This document shows, piece by piece, positions 1-9,986 of a stretch of 61,436 bases of DNA. Origin of the DNA: Kalymmatonema hyalinum WJT4-NPBG1 (lineage in GTDB: Bacteria; Cyanobacteriota; Cyanobacteriia; Cyanobacteriales; Nostocaceae); NCBI GenBank assembly GCA_019359075.1, contig JAHHIB010000051.1, positions 1 through 61,436 of the forward strand, written 5' to 3'. How positions within the stretch are numbered: the first letter of the stretch is position 1; each line of letters begins with the position of its first letter. The translations under genes were made by a program, and so were the position numbers. The notes under the pieces were generated by a model. The model saw nothing but the letters and a program-made list of their open reading frames with translations, was not told where the DNA came from and searched no databases.

Positions 1-35
1 TAGACAATAATTCTTACTCACATTTTTTAATTGTA

Positions 36-695
36 TCATAAAACCACGGCGGTTAAAACCGCTCGTGCCGCTTCCCTCTCAGGGCTAAAGCCTCTGAGTT
101 TCCCGCATCCCGTGAGGCTTTTTATGACGCGACGCAATTTGCAAGGCGAAAGACCATCTGCATAATTTCGTGGGGTTAAGGAAAACTCACTATATCGCCT
201 GACTAAATGAATCGATAGGAGATGTGCAGCAGACTCTGCATATAAATAGCTACTTACTGCATTTGTCTCTAATTCTGTCTTTAGATTTAACCCAATTTGG
301 TGAATCAGCGGGTCTCGGATTCTAAAGTGCCGAATAATTTTAAGCTGCTCTGGCTCAACCAACTCTTGAACGGCATGGGCAACTAACCTGGGTTCTAGCC
401 GCAGCAAGAGAAACTCACCTTCTTGTTGCCGACGGATTTTAGGACAAACACCGGGAGGCGCAATCAGAATATCGCCCTTGACTCGGCAATCCTTGAACAG
501 CCGTCCGTTCATCCACCGCTCTACCTCAATCGGTTCCCCCAAGTAGATATTGATCAGATAACAACTCAAGTTGGTTTCAGATATTTCTTGCGCTGGTTGA
601 CGGTGATGTTCCAGAAAAATGGCATTCCAGCCTGCGTCTTGGCTGGATAAGAGGGGTGGACGGTGATCAGGCGGTGGAGTTGTGGTTTCTCGCAT
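36..695 (-). pseudogene. AraC-family regulator, N-terminal sensing domain only
   Basis: The first roughly 195 residues look like the ligand-sensing half of a cyanobacterial AraC-type regulator and end in the linker motif GLSPCKLRRVI, which normally leads into the two helix-turn-helix repeats. Here the frame breaks straight after 'VIKSL' and the last roughly 25 residues are encoded by an interspersed-repeat sequence (hairpin-rich, near 45-130). The DNA-binding domain is therefore missing, so the product cannot act as a normal AraC activator. The start is the ATG at 695. Family assignment is by recognition of the linker and sensor pattern and is moderately sure; loss of the HTH is seen directly. 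Confidence 0.6.
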
Positions 696-929
696 GGAGT
701 GCAGGGGTTGAGCAAGGAGGCTGGTTTATTTCGGTACTTTAGACGATAGAAATTTTTGCGATCTTACTGTGGCATTCGACTTAGACACGAGTAGAGCGAT
801 CGCCCCATCGACAAACTCAAGGCATCGTCCCATCAATAACCTCATGGTAATACCGTTTTGAAAAAAGAATGCGACACATGATGGCTTATATACTCCTGAG
901 TTTTGAATCAACAGATATGATGGTGAGTT

Positions 930-1616
930 TTACTCTTCTATCATCAAGTCGCTTTTAATTAATCGTTTTTGTAAAGCAACAACAACAGCAGTCTGGCGAT
1001 CGCCGACTCCCAATTTATGCAAAATGGCATGGACATGTACTCTAACTGTTCCAGGTGTAATGTAGAGTGCAAGAGCGATTTCTTGATTGGTTTTTCCTGC
1101 TGCCAATAGCGACAAGATTTCCTGTTCGCGATGGGTGAGAGGATTGGATAGTTTTGAGCTATTTTCTGAGTCTGGTTGGGACGGATCGAATGCAAATGTT
1201 GAACGAATTTCTTTGGTTGCAGTTTCATCCCACCAAGATGCCCCAGCAGCCACAGAACGGAGTGCCAACACCAACTTTTCAGCTGCAATTCCTTTAAGAC
1301 AGTAGCCTTGAGCACCTGCCTCAATTAACCGCGCAATCAGGGATTTTTGAGAATGGGAAGTTAAAACTAAGATTGGCAGATTGGGATTTTGCTGCTTAAT
1401 TTGCCTACACGCCTCGATTCCCCCGATTCCTGGCAATCCCACATCTAAAAGCACCACATCGAGAGGATTTTGGTTGACTAACTCAATAGCTGTTTCACCA
1501 TCTTCAGCCTCAGCGATAATCTCTAACCCAGTTTCTTGTTGCAGCCGAACGCGCAAGCCCAAGCGGAAGAGTTCATCATCCTCAACTAGGAGAATTTTGA
1601 TTGGGGTAGATGGCAT
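930..1616 (-). CDS. NarL/FixJ-family response regulator
   Basis: A two-domain response regulator of 228 residues. The receiver domain (about 6-125) has the acidic pair in LLVEDDE and the phospho-acceptor Asp58 in VVLLDVGLP. A linker of about 30 residues follows, then a LuxR-type helix-turn-helix (about 157-222) with the signature LTHREQEILSLLAAGKTNQEIA. It is expected to bind DNA after phosphorylation by the histidine kinase encoded immediately upstream: the kinase stop at 1618 is two bases from this start, so the pair is one transcription unit. The pair lies divergent to the kdp operon, which makes kdp a possible target (inference). Confidence 0.92.
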   Translation of the reverse strand: MPSTPIKILLVEDDELFRLGLRVRLQQETGLEIIAEAEDGETAIELVNQNPLDVVLLDVGLPGIGGIEACRQIKQQNPNLPILVLTSHSQKSLIARLIEAGAQGYCLKGIAAEKLVLALRSVAAGASWWDETATKEIRSTFAFDPSQPDSENSSKLSNPLTHREQEILSLLAAGKTNQEIALALYITPGTVRVHVHAILHKLGVGDRQTAVVVALQKRLIKSDLMIEE

Positions 1617-1617
1617 C

Positions 1618-2721
1618 TCACACAGTTAGAGAGGACTGAAATGGGTAAACGGGGAGTTTGAAAGCAAAGATAGCACCTGTGGGTACTCTGTTCTCTGCCC
1701 AGATTATACCGCCATGTGCTTCAATAATTTGGCGAGATAGGTAAAGTCCCAATCCAGAGCCTTTGGCTTGCCGGTCGCTATGCCCCTGGTAAAACCGCTC
1801 AAATAAGTGGGGGAACTGTTCGGGCTTGATACCCGCACCTGTATCCAAAATTTTTACAACTTGATACGACGTTTGCGGCTCTAACAGGACTTCAACATGA
1901 TCACCGCGCCGGGAATGGTTGATAGCATTTACCAAGAGATTGGTAAAAACTCGCTGAAGTTGCAGGTTATCACCCTTAACCCAGAGCGATCGCCGCCAAT
2001 CAGAATCACCATAGCTCAAGGAGAGATAAACACGACGATTTGCAGCTAAATCAGTGAGAGTCCCAGCCACTTCTTCTGCCAACATCGCTAAATCCACAGG
2101 TGCTAAGTCAAGCTTTAAGCCTTCAATATCATTGCGATAGACATCTAACAACGTTTCTAGGAGTTGAAGAGAAGTTGCATGACTGCGTACCATCGTGGCT
2201 AAAACTTTCTGCTGTGCTGGTAAAACTGCACCAAATTTTTCTTGTTGAAAAGCTTTGAGAGTTTCAATTGCTCCCAGCATCGGTGTTTTTAAGTCATGGG
2301 TGAGTGTGGAAGCAAAGTCTTCTCGCAGTCTAACCAATTCCTCTTGTGCTTCTAGCTTTGCTTTGGTTAGGGCGATCGCTTCTTCTGAACGCCGAATGCG
2401 ATCGCTTAAAAAACCTGTCACAATCAACGCCATCACGGCGATCGCTCGATCGGCAAATGTGGAAACTTGAGTCACTTCACCCACAGGCACCCACATATTC
2501 AGCATGGTTAAGCACACAGCAACGAGCGTTGCATAAAAGGTGCCAAGCCGACCTAACCAGGAGTTCGCCAACAAAATCGGTCCCGTGTAGAGATACCCAA
2601 ACACGTATTCACTTGGCGTAGAGAACTCCAGAACTATAACAAATGTAAATAGACTAGCGATGAGCAAAGACTTGCCTAAACGCGATTCTTTGCCCGGCAA
2701 TCTAGCTTTTAGAGATACCAT
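1618..2721 (-). CDS. Membrane-bound sensor histidine kinase
   Basis: Residues 18-105 form about four hydrophobic helices with only short loops, so the input domain sits in the membrane and has no obvious extracytoplasmic ligand domain. A short coiled linker leads to the dimerisation/phospho-acceptor box STLTHDLKTPM with His142, followed by an HATPase domain with the N-box (NLLVNAINHS), G1 (LDTGAGIKPE) and G2 (GSGLGLYLS) motifs. All catalytic elements look intact. It is cotranscribed with the NarL-type regulator downstream. The signal is unknown. Its position next to kdp, whose KdpD has no kinase domain, suggests a potassium or turgor input, but nothing in the sequence proves that. Confidence 0.92.
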   Translation of the reverse strand: MVSLKARLPGKESRLGKSLLIASLFTFVIVLEFSTPSEYVFGYLYTGPILLANSWLGRLGTFYATLVAVCLTMLNMWVPVGEVTQVSTFADRAIAVMALIVTGFLSDRIRRSEEAIALTKAKLEAQEELVRLREDFASTLTHDLKTPMLGAIETLKAFQQEKFGAVLPAQQKVLATMVRSHATSLQLLETLLDVYRNDIEGLKLDLAPVDLAMLAEEVAGTLTDLAANRRVYLSLSYGDSDWRRSLWVKGDNLQLQRVFTNLLVNAINHSRRGDHVEVLLEPQTSYQVVKILDTGAGIKPEQFPHLFERFYQGHSDRQAKGSGLGLYLSRQIIEAHGGIIWAENRVPTGAIFAFKLPVYPFQSSLTV

Positions 2722-3343
2722 TCATTAATTGCTTCTTGCTATGAATTATGTTAACTGGACAACTCCAATTAAACTTATCTATTCATTTTCTCCTGTATAC
2801 CATATTTATGACGACAAAAAAGCGTTTATATAAAAAATATACGTTGGATATAGATACTATCTAAACACCTTCAGCTTACATATAGACTTGCAACTAAACG
2901 CAGCTTAGAAAAAATAAATCTTGTTTTATATCCTTCTACAACTTGTTTTTTTGCAAAAATTAAATGATTATATAAATTAATACTAAATAGAGAACATTTT
3001 TTCATTGTTCTCTTGCTCGCAAAAATGCGGCTATGACATTAGGTTTAACAAGTGTAAAAATTCCGATCAATAGCTGCCATTGTGGCATAGCTTTAACTAG
3101 CTTGCAGTTGCCATAAAAATGCTTTGTTCTGGGCATCGTTAGAGATAATCAACTTATCCTGGCGAGTGCAGAACCTATTATTTGGTATGGAGATTTTGTA
3201 CTGGCTATTGCCTTAAGTCAAGCCTTGGTTCCCGCGTTGAAAGTTGCCCTTAACAAAAAGCATCCAGTTCATTACTCACACAAAGAGTGTTTCATCAAAA
3301 ATTCGACAATACGACAATAATGTATCGGGAGCTTCTTTAATTC
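2722..3343. other. Intergenic region between the sensor kinase and kdpA
   Basis: About 620 bases separating two divergent units. The half next to the kinase (about 2750-3010) is strongly AT-rich with A/T runs. The half next to kdpA is of ordinary composition and must carry the kdp promoter and leader. I see no convincing gene, riboswitch core or strong terminator. Confidence 0.5.
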
Positions 3344-5029
3344 ATGTTACAAGGATGGATTCAAATTGCTATGACGTTACTCATCGTTATAGCAACGACT
3401 CCCGTGCTTGGGAGATATATAGCTCGCGTTTTCCTTAGGGAAAGAACACTGCTTGACCCTGTGATAAATCCGCTAGAACGAGCGATTTATGCCTTTAGTG
3501 CGGTGCATCCACAGGAAGACATGACGGGCTGGCAGTATGCTAAAGCAGTGCTGTATAGCAATCTCGTCATGGGGATTTTGGTATACCTCATCCTGATGTT
3601 TCAAGGATTGTTACCGCTAAATCCCACAGGATTAGGTGCGCCTAGCTGGGATTTAGCACTGCATACCACTATCTCCTTTCTCACCAACACAGACCAACAG
3701 CACTACTCTGGCGAGACAACCTTGAGTTATGCCAGTCAAACTTTTGCGCTTGGTTTTTTAATGTTTACCTCGGCGGCGACGGGTTTGGCAGTAGGTATTG
3801 CCTTTATTCGCGGTTTAACTGGCAGACCCTTAGGCAACTTTTATAGTGACCTCATCAGGTCAATCACACGAGTCTTGCTGCCCATATCTATTGTGGGGGG
3901 ATTGTTGTTAATCTTGGCGGGTGTGCCAGAAACCTTAGCAGGTCCAGCAACAGCAACCACCCTAGAGGGTGCAACTCAGGCCATCGCCCGTGGTCCTGTT
4001 GCCCACTTCGAGATGATCAAACAACTGGGAGAGAACGGCGGTGGCTTTTTTGGTATCAACTCAGCCCATCCCTTTGAAAATCCCAATGGTTTCTCTAACT
4101 TGCTAGAGACTTGGGCAATGATTTCCATCCCCTCGGCGCTGATTTACACCTACGGTGTGTTTGCTAACAACCGTAAACAAGCATGGTTAGTGTTTTGGAT
4201 GGTCTTTATCATCTTTGTCTTCTTAGTAGGTGTTGCAGCAGTCGGTGAGTTTCAAGGAAATCCCCTTGTTAATCCCCTATTAGGAGGACAGCAACCCAAC
4301 TTAGAAGGGAAAGAAGTTCGATTTGGTTGGGCACAAACAGCACTATGGGCGGTCATGACCACAGCAACCATGTGTGGTGCAGTTAATGGAATGCACGATT
4401 CTTTGATGCCACCAGGTGGTTTTGCCACTCTCTTTAATATGTTTTTGCAAATCATTTGGGGAGGTCAGGGAACTGGCACAGCTTACCTGTTCATCTACTT
4501 GATTTTGGCGGTGTTCCTCACTGGGTTGATGGTGGGACGGACTCCGGAATTTTTAGGACGCAAAATCGAGAAAAAAGAAATCGTCCTTGCCAGCGTCGTC
4601 TTGTTAGTTCACCCATTTGCCATTCTCATCCCTTGGGCAATTGTCTTTGGCTTTCCCGATACCCTGTCAGGCATTAGTAACCCAGGTTTTCATGGGGTTT
4701 CCCAGGTGGTTTATGAATACGCTTCAGCCGCAGCCAACAACGGTTCTGGTTTTGAAGGATTGGGAGACAACACCCTTTGGTGGAACCTCAGCGCTAGTGT
4801 CAGTATTTTGGCAGGGCGTTATATCTCGATCATTGCCCTACTGCTACTCGCAGATAGTATGTCCCGCAAGCAACCTGTTCCTGTGACTTCAGGCACCTTG
4901 AGAACTGATACCAAACTGTTTACAGGAGTGACAGGGGGCGTGATTTTGATTCTTGGTGCCCTCACCTTCTTCCCCGTACTCGTTTTAGGTCCTTTGGCAG
5001 AAGCATTTCAAATTGCCAGAGGCGGATGA
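3344..5029 (+). CDS. kdpA: Potassium-transporting ATPase, K+-binding subunit KdpA
   Basis: KdpA is the channel-like subunit of the high-affinity KdpFABC potassium pump in the cytoplasmic membrane. At 561 residues it is full length, with about ten membrane helices. The four selectivity-filter loops characteristic of this superfamily are visible: [42 protein letters not shown] and [14 protein letters not shown]. It is the first gene of a kdpA-B-F-C-D operon on the plus strand. The reading frame overlaps an in-frame extension of kdpB, but the likely kdpB start lies 34 bases after the kdpA stop. Confidence 0.97.
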   Translation: MLQGWIQIAMTLLIVIATTPVLGRYIARVFLRERTLLDPVINPLERAIYAFSAVHPQEDMTGWQYAKAVLYSNLVMGILVYLILMFQGLLPLNPTGLGAPSWDLALHTTISFLTNTDQQHYSGETTLSYASQTFALGFLMFTSAATGLAVGIAFIRGLTGRPLGNFYSDLIRSITRVLLPISIVGGLLLILAGVPETLAGPATATTLEGATQAIARGPVAHFEMIKQLGENGGGFFGINSAHPFENPNGFSNLLETWAMISIPSALIYTYGVFANNRKQAWLVFWMVFIIFVFLVGVAAVGEFQGNPLVNPLLGGQQPNLEGKEVRFGWAQTALWAVMTTATMCGAVNGMHDSLMPPGGFATLFNMFLQIIWGGQGTGTAYLFIYLILAVFLTGLMVGRTPEFLGRKIEKKEIVLASVVLLVHPFAILIPWAIVFGFPDTLSGISNPGFHGVSQVVYEYASAAANNGSGFEGLGDNTLWWNLSASVSILAGRYISIIALLLLADSMSRKQPVPVTSGTLRTDTKLFTGVTGGVILILGALTFFPVLVLGPLAEAFQIARGG

Positions 5030-5063
5030 ACAATTCAAAATTCGCATTCATGAGAAATTCAAA

Positions 5064-7133
5064 ATGGAAATATCCACGAAACGGCAACAAGAAAGCAAAC
5101 ACAAGACCAAAGTCAAACAAGCCGCACTCTACAGGTTAGCATTTCAGCAAGCATTTGTCAAGCTGCACCCGCGTCATATGCTCAAAAACCCAGTGATGTT
5201 CTTGGTATGGGTAGGCACGATTATCACAGCACTAGTCACGATCGCACCAAACCTGTTTGGTCCAACTCCCGGTGACAATCCCAGATTATTCAATGGTCTA
5301 ATTACCCTGATTTTGTTCTTCACTGTTGTCTTTGCCAACTTTGCCGAAGCCGTCGCCGAAGGACGGGGTAAGGCGCAAGCAGATGCTTTGCGATCCACAA
5401 AATCCGATGTGAAAGCTCATAAACTTCTTCCCGATGGTTCCATCCAAGAGGTTAATTCCACAGCTTTACGTCGCGGCGACCAAATCAAGGTGATTGCTGG
5501 CGATATCATCCCCGCCGATGGAGAGGTAATTATCGGTGTTGCTTCAGTTGATGAATCTGCCATCACTGGGGAGTCTGCACCAGTGTTGAAAGAACCAGGG
5601 ACAGATATTGCCAGTTCCGTCACTGGGGGAACACGCATTATCTCCGATGAACTGATCATTCGTGTGACATCTGACCCAGGCAAAGGCTTTATTGACCGGA
5701 TGATTGCCTTAGTAGAGGGAGCCGCCCGTAGCAAAACCCCTAATGAAATTGCCTTAACAGTTTTGCTGGCAGTCTTAACTCAGGTGTTTTTAGTAGTGAT
5801 TGCCACTCTCCCCACAGTGTCTGTCTACGTAAATTCACCTTTGAGTATTGCCGTGTTAATAGCCTTGTTGGTGGCGCTGATTCCCACCACCATTGGAGGA
5901 TTATTAAGTGCCATTGGGATTGCCGGGATGGATAGAGTCGCCCAGTTCAACGTGATTGCCACCTCCGGACGTGCAGTAGAAGTTTGCGGAGATGTGAACA
6001 CTTTGGTATTAGATAAAACAGGCACGATTACCTTAGGGAACCGCTTGGCAGAGGAATTTATTCCCGTCAACGGTCATTCCCTTGATGAAGTCGCAAAAAT
6101 TGCGCTGGCATCCAGTGTGTTTGATGAAACACCAGAAGGAAAATCCATTGTTAAACTAGCAGAGAAATTAGGGGCAAGATTAGATTTTGACCGCAAGCAA
6201 GCAGAAGGTATTGAATTTTCTGCCAAAACGCGCATGAGCGGCACTGACTTACCTAATGGGGTGCAAATTCGCAAAGGTGCTGTGGATGCGATTAAAGGAT
6301 TTGTCCGCTCCCGAAATGGACAGTCAACTCCCGAACTTGATACAGCCTACGAGCGAGTTTCCAAATTGGGCGGAACCCCGTTAGCTGTATGTCAAAACGA
6401 CGACATTTACGGAGTGATTTATCTCAAAGACATCATCAAACCCGGCATTCGAGAACGATTTGATCAAATGCGGCGCATGGGGATAAAAACCGTTATGCTC
6501 ACGGGAGATAACCGCATCACTGCGTCTGTCATTGCCCAAGAAGCCGGAGTCGATGACTTTATTGCCGAAGCAACTCCAGAAGACAAAATTGAGGTGATTC
6601 GGACTGAACAAGCGCAAGGAAAGTTGGTTGCCATGACTGGAGATGGTACTAACGATGCTCCAGCTTTGGCACAGGCAAATGTGGGGGTGGCAATGAATTC
6701 TGGCACGCAAGCGGCGAAAGAGGCTGCCAATATGGTAGACCTGGATTCTGACCCCACCAAGTTGATTGATATCGTCACCATTGGCAAACAACTGCTGATT
6801 ACCCGTGGCGCACTCACCACCTTTTCTATTGCCAACGATATCGCCAAGTATTTCGCCATCATACCCGCTATCTTCGCCGGTATTGGCGTTGGCAGTCTCA
6901 ACATTATGGGTTTGGCAAGCGCTCAATCTGCGGTATTGTCAGCCTTGATCTACAACGCCTTGATTATTCCTGCGCTTATCCCATTAGCACTGACTGGTAT
7001 CAAGTTTAGACCGCTAACGGCAGATCAACTCTTACAGCGCAATATTTTAATCTATGGACTCGGTGGCGTTATTGCTCCCTTCATTGCTGTCAAAGTGATT
7101 GATGTGCTGATTACTGCCGTGGGTTTGGCATAA
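5064..7133 (+). CDS. kdpB: Potassium-transporting P-type ATPase, catalytic subunit KdpB
   Basis: KdpB hydrolyses ATP to power K+ uptake through KdpA. P-type hallmarks are complete: actuator motif TGES (about residue 168), phosphorylation motif DKTGT with Asp317 (numbered from the start used here), MLTGDN, and the hinge motif GDGTNDAP. The frame is open back to 5013, overlapping the kdpA end, but residues before MEISTKRQ are basic and non-conserved in appearance, so the ATG at 5064 is preferred; this gives about 689 residues, normal for KdpB. The gene sits in the kdp operon between kdpA and kdpF. Confidence 0.97.
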   Translation: MEISTKRQQESKHKTKVKQAALYRLAFQQAFVKLHPRHMLKNPVMFLVWVGTIITALVTIAPNLFGPTPGDNPRLFNGLITLILFFTVVFANFAEAVAEGRGKAQADALRSTKSDVKAHKLLPDGSIQEVNSTALRRGDQIKVIAGDIIPADGEVIIGVASVDESAITGESAPVLKEPGTDIASSVTGGTRIISDELIIRVTSDPGKGFIDRMIALVEGAARSKTPNEIALTVLLAVLTQVFLVVIATLPTVSVYVNSPLSIAVLIALLVALIPTTIGGLLSAIGIAGMDRVAQFNVIATSGRAVEVCGDVNTLVLDKTGTITLGNRLAEEFIPVNGHSLDEVAKIALASSVFDETPEGKSIVKLAEKLGARLDFDRKQAEGIEFSAKTRMSGTDLPNGVQIRKGAVDAIKGFVRSRNGQSTPELDTAYERVSKLGGTPLAVCQNDDIYGVIYLKDIIKPGIRERFDQMRRMGIKTVMLTGDNRITASVIAQEAGVDDFIAEATPEDKIEVIRTEQAQGKLVAMTGDGTNDAPALAQANVGVAMNSGTQAAKEAANMVDLDSDPTKLIDIVTIGKQLLITRGALTTFSIANDIAKYFAIIPAIFAGIGVGSLNIMGLASAQSAVLSALIYNALIIPALIPLALTGIKFRPLTADQLLQRNILIYGLGGVIAPFIAVKVIDVLITAVGLA

Positions 7134-7155
7134 TTACGATTTTGGATTTTGGATT

Positions 7156-7395
7156 ATGGGATATTTACCACAAGATTTTTCTGAAGTGTTTGCCTTCGTA
7201 GCCTCCAAACGAAATCGCATTCCTTTAAGTCTATTTTTGCTGCTGTGCTTTAACGTGCTGCTAGCACCAGCAGTACAGGCAGCAACACCAGGAGTATCAC
7301 GCTTTGCATCTTACACCATTGCCCTCCTGGGACTTGTTACCCTGAGCCTGTGCGTTTATTTATTCGTTGTGATTTTTCAACCGGAGAGATTCTGA
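7156..7395 (+). CDS. Small membrane subunit KdpF-like (cyanobacterial KdpF/KdpG)
   Basis: A 79-residue membrane protein. It has a hydrophobic segment at about 23-42, possibly a cleaved signal ending in VQAA, and a second at about 52-74 ending in VYLFVVIFQPERF, the tail characteristic of KdpF. In cyanobacteria this position between kdpB and kdpC holds a KdpF-like protein longer than the enterobacterial 29-residue form; KdpF stabilises the complex and carries a regulatory lipid-facing helix. Its stop codon overlaps the ATG of a broken kdpC copy (TGATG at 7393-7397). The function is inferred from the tail motif and operon position. Confidence 0.8.
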   Translation: MGYLPQDFSEVFAFVASKRNRIPLSLFLLLCFNVLLAPAVQAATPGVSRFASYTIALLGLVTLSLCVYLFVVIFQPERF

Positions 7396-7661
7396 TGAGT
7401 CAGCTGGCAAACATTAAAACAGCCATTTGTTACACCTTTGTTACGTGGCAGCTAACAACATTTTTCTATTTTTTTGTCATTTTGGGGTTGAAACAGAAAG
7501 CATTTACCTTACAAGCAAATGGCAGCATACTCACCGATGCTCAAGAAACGGTTTGGTTTCAACGTGAACATGGTGGTGGCAACAGACGTACAAGCGGTAA
7601 TGGTGGGAGAAACACCCCAAAAACTTTAGGCGCTCGCTCTGTTGAAAATAGTTACTCTTAG
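7395..7661 (+). pseudogene. Partial, frameshifted duplicate of the kdpC 5' end
   Basis: Starts MSQLANIKTAICYT and continues to LQANGSILTDAQ, aligning directly with the intact KdpC start downstream (MSQLRQINKAIRST ... FQANGSLLTNPQ). After this the frame shifts (a one-base loss relative to the good copy, near 7546) and ends in unrelated sequence without the KdpC soluble domain. The duplicated block also includes the last roughly 35 bases of kdpF, because the sequence at 7362-7404 recurs with changes at 7790-7840. It is a non-functional relic of a tandem duplication. Confidence 0.8.
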
Positions 7662-7703
7662 TACAGCATTTCATTAATTCGTAGCAGATTAAATTTGATG
7701 AGA

Positions 7704-7745
7704 CTCTGCGTCCCTCTGCGCGTTCCTCTGCGTTCCTCTGCGTTT
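7704..7745. repeat. Short tandem repeat with a CTCTGCG core
   Basis: Four imperfect copies of an approximately 10-base unit (CTCTGCGTTC and variants) lie between the broken and intact kdpC copies. The motif is a common cyanobacterial interspersed repeat. It has no spacers of the kind found in a CRISPR array. Confidence 0.6.
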
Positions 7746-7831
7746 AAAAAAGTTACGAACTTATGCAACGCCTGTACTTAGCCCATTGGTTTATTTATTC
7801 ATTGTGATTTTTTAATCGGAGAAATTTTCAG

Positions 7832-8422
7832 ATGAGTCAGCTACGCCAAATCAATAAAGCTATTCGTTCTACCATTGCTTTGTGGCTGCTAACAGCATTA
7901 ATCTATCCGTTATTCATGCTGTTTTGCGGACAGATAGCACTTCCTTTCCAGGCAAATGGAAGCTTACTCACCAACCCTCAAGGAACAGTTGTTGGTTCGG
8001 CATTAATCGGTCAACCATTTAGGAGCGATCGCTATTTCTGGAGCCGTTCCAGCGCTATTAAGTACAGCACCAACCTGGAAGTTGCCACCACAGGAGTGTC
8101 AGGAGCCAGCAACCTCGCCCCCAGCAACCCCGACTTACTCAAACGCATTCAAGGGGAAGCGGCACAGCTTAAACAAGCCAATATTCAGCCGACCGCCGAT
8201 TTAGTTTATACCTCTGGCTCCGGTCTAGATCCACATATTAGCGTGGCAGCAGCCCAAGCACAGGTGCAACGTGTCGCCACTGCCCGCCGTATTGACCCCA
8301 ACCAACTTCAAACCCTAGTAGCCAAAAATACCGATGGCAGATTCTTGGGTATTTTTGGCGAACCCGGCGTCAACGTCTTAAAGCTGAATCTGGCATTAGA
8401 CGCTTTGCAACCTAACCTTTAG
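7832..8422 (+). CDS. kdpC: Potassium-transporting ATPase subunit KdpC
   Basis: KdpC is the single-span periplasmic subunit that assembles with KdpA and KdpB and is thought to help couple ATP binding. At 196 residues it is full length. It has one N-terminal membrane helix (about 13-33), then a soluble domain with the family motifs GSALIGQPF, RSSAIKY, ASGLDPHISVAAA-like (here GSGLDPHISVAAAQAQ) and a C-terminal LNLALD. A ribosome-binding sequence (GGAGA) precedes the ATG. Its 5' end and leader are duplicated about 435 bases upstream. Confidence 0.96.
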   Translation: MSQLRQINKAIRSTIALWLLTALIYPLFMLFCGQIALPFQANGSLLTNPQGTVVGSALIGQPFRSDRYFWSRSSAIKYSTNLEVATTGVSGASNLAPSNPDLLKRIQGEAAQLKQANIQPTADLVYTSGSGLDPHISVAAAQAQVQRVATARRIDPNQLQTLVAKNTDGRFLGIFGEPGVNVLKLNLALDALQPNL

Positions 8423-8445
8423 CAAACAAGGCTGACTCCTCGTAC

Positions 8446-9567
8446 ATGTTCCATTCCTCTACCCCCTCCCCCGACAGTTCCTACATCCGCACTGCCCGAC
8501 GCGGGAAGCATAAGATTTTTATTGGTATGGCTCCAGGTGTCGGCAAAACTTACAGAATGCTGGAAGAAGCACATCTTCTCAAGCAAGATGGTATTGATGT
8601 TGTCATTGGCATCTTGGAAACTCATGGACGCAGAGACACAGCTCTTAAAGCCGCAGGGCTAGAGGTGGTTCCTAAAAAAGCCCATATCCATCAGAACATC
8701 ACCCTGCAAGAAATGGACACGGACGCAATTCTGGCACGCTCCCCCCAACTTGTATTGGTTGATGAACTTGCTCATACCAATGTGCCCGGTTCACCCAGAG
8801 AAAAGCGCTACCAGGACGTGGAAGTGATTTTGGCTGCCGGAATTGATGTCTACTCGACCGTCAACATCCAGCATTTGGAAAGTTTGAATGACCTTATAGC
8901 GAGAATTACAGGTGTCGTGGTGCGAGAGCGCATTCCTGATCGCCTGCTTGACGAAGCTGATGCAGTTGTTGTCATTGATGTCACACCAGAAACTCTAGAA
9001 GAGCGCTTGCGAGAAGGCAAGATTTACGCACCTGAGAAAATTGAGCAATCCCTCAAAAACTTTTTTCAGCGTCGTAACCTAATTGCTTTGCGGGAACTGG
9101 CATTACGAGAAGTCGCAGATACCGTTGAGGAAGAAGCAAACACCTCCACCTCGGTGGGACAGACTTGTCATATCCACGAACGAGTTTTAGTCTGTGTGTC
9201 TACCTATCCCAACTCAGTACAATTGCTCCGTCGGGCGGCACGCATTGCCAATTATATGAATGCGCGGCTGTATGCTGTGTTTGTAGAAGCCCCCGAGCGT
9301 TTCCTTACCAAAGACGAAAGTTTACACATTGATACATGTAAGAAACTGTGCCGAGAGTTTGGCGGCGAATTTTTACACGTCAAGAGCCACAACGTCGCCA
9401 AGGAAATCGCTCAGGTCGCAGCAACTCATCACATCACCCAAATTGTCTTAGGTGAAAGCCAGCAATCTTTATGGAAAAGATGGCTCAAAGGTTCCTTTAC
9501 GCAACAATTAATGGAGTTAATCAGACATCAAAAAATAGATTTACACATCATCGCCACTGAAAAATAA
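8446..9567 (+). CDS. kdpD: KdpD N-terminal sensor protein without a histidine kinase domain
   Basis: A 373-residue protein covering only the N-terminal KdpD domain (about 19-230, with P-loop GMAPGVGKT at 27-35 and Walker-B-like VLVDELAHT at 103-111) plus a universal-stress-like domain (about 250-370). The four membrane helices and transmitter kinase of enterobacterial KdpD are absent. Such truncated KdpD proteins are known as the last gene of cyanobacterial kdp operons. It is likely to sense ions or nucleotides and modulate another kinase or the pump; it cannot phosphorylate a regulator itself. It lies 23 bases after kdpC, in the same operon. Confidence 0.93.
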   Translation: MFHSSTPSPDSSYIRTARRGKHKIFIGMAPGVGKTYRMLEEAHLLKQDGIDVVIGILETHGRRDTALKAAGLEVVPKKAHIHQNITLQEMDTDAILARSPQLVLVDELAHTNVPGSPREKRYQDVEVILAAGIDVYSTVNIQHLESLNDLIARITGVVVRERIPDRLLDEADAVVVIDVTPETLEERLREGKIYAPEKIEQSLKNFFQRRNLIALRELALREVADTVEEEANTSTSVGQTCHIHERVLVCVSTYPNSVQLLRRAARIANYMNARLYAVFVEAPERFLTKDESLHIDTCKKLCREFGGEFLHVKSHNVAKEIAQVAATHHITQIVLGESQQSLWKRWLKGSFTQQLMELIRHQKIDLHIIATEK

Positions 9568-9656
9568 CTGAACAAAGACCACGGCTGCACCGCCTAACCG
9601 TTTGGGGAAGTTCACTTCCGTGACAATGACTGCTAGCAGTAGTCCCAGGGTCTCGA

Positions 9657-9830
9657 CTATTCATCCTTCAAAGTTTCAATTAATAAATCCACCTTCTGCT
9701 GTCGTTCCTGCAAAAAACCTTCACACTGACGCAAAGACTCAACAGCCGCTGCAAATTGGTCAAACACTTCTTCTAATTCCAAATCACCCGCCTCAATACG
9801 AGCAATAATTCTCTCTATTTCAGCAACCTT
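9657..9830 (-). pseudogene. Fragment duplicate of xseB (3' two-thirds)
   Basis: Encodes [19 protein letters not shown] through to LLIETLKDE, nearly identical to residues 10-66 of the real XseB encoded at 14062-14262 (only about four amino-acid changes). Upstream of residue K the similarity stops abruptly and is replaced by an interspersed repeat (about 9845-9882, containing GGTTGAACGAAGTGAAACCC). It has no plausible own start and no xseA partner here, so I treat it as a dispersed partial copy. The long reading frame running through it up to 9986 is probably meaningless. Confidence 0.8.
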
Positions 9831-9986
9831 AGGTGTAGGCAAAAGTTTGTAGGTTAGGTTGAACGAAGTGAAACCCAACAAAACCTTGCATTGGATTAAT
9901 CTTGAGTTGTGCGACGCACCTCCATATCTTTTTCTTCCGACTTTATCTTTTTCTACCGTAAATAGAATAACATCCTTATCAGTCAA

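Noticed and set aside
2722-3343. Riboswitch (for example c-di-AMP type) before kdpA
   Set aside because: I looked for the conserved core sequences and did not find a convincing match; a covariance search would be needed.
6381-6926. A 181-codon open frame antisense to kdpB
   Set aside because: It lies fully opposite a highly conserved P-type ATPase region and its translation shows no domain. Long antisense frames are common opposite such genes.
7704-7745. Possible CRISPR-like repeat cluster (CTCTGCG units)
   Set aside because: Units are about 10 bases, directly adjacent and without unique spacers; no cas genes are present.
9831-9986. An N-terminal extension of the xseB fragment reading as one frame to 9986
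   Set aside because: The extension is encoded by interspersed repeat DNA and has no counterpart in XseB.
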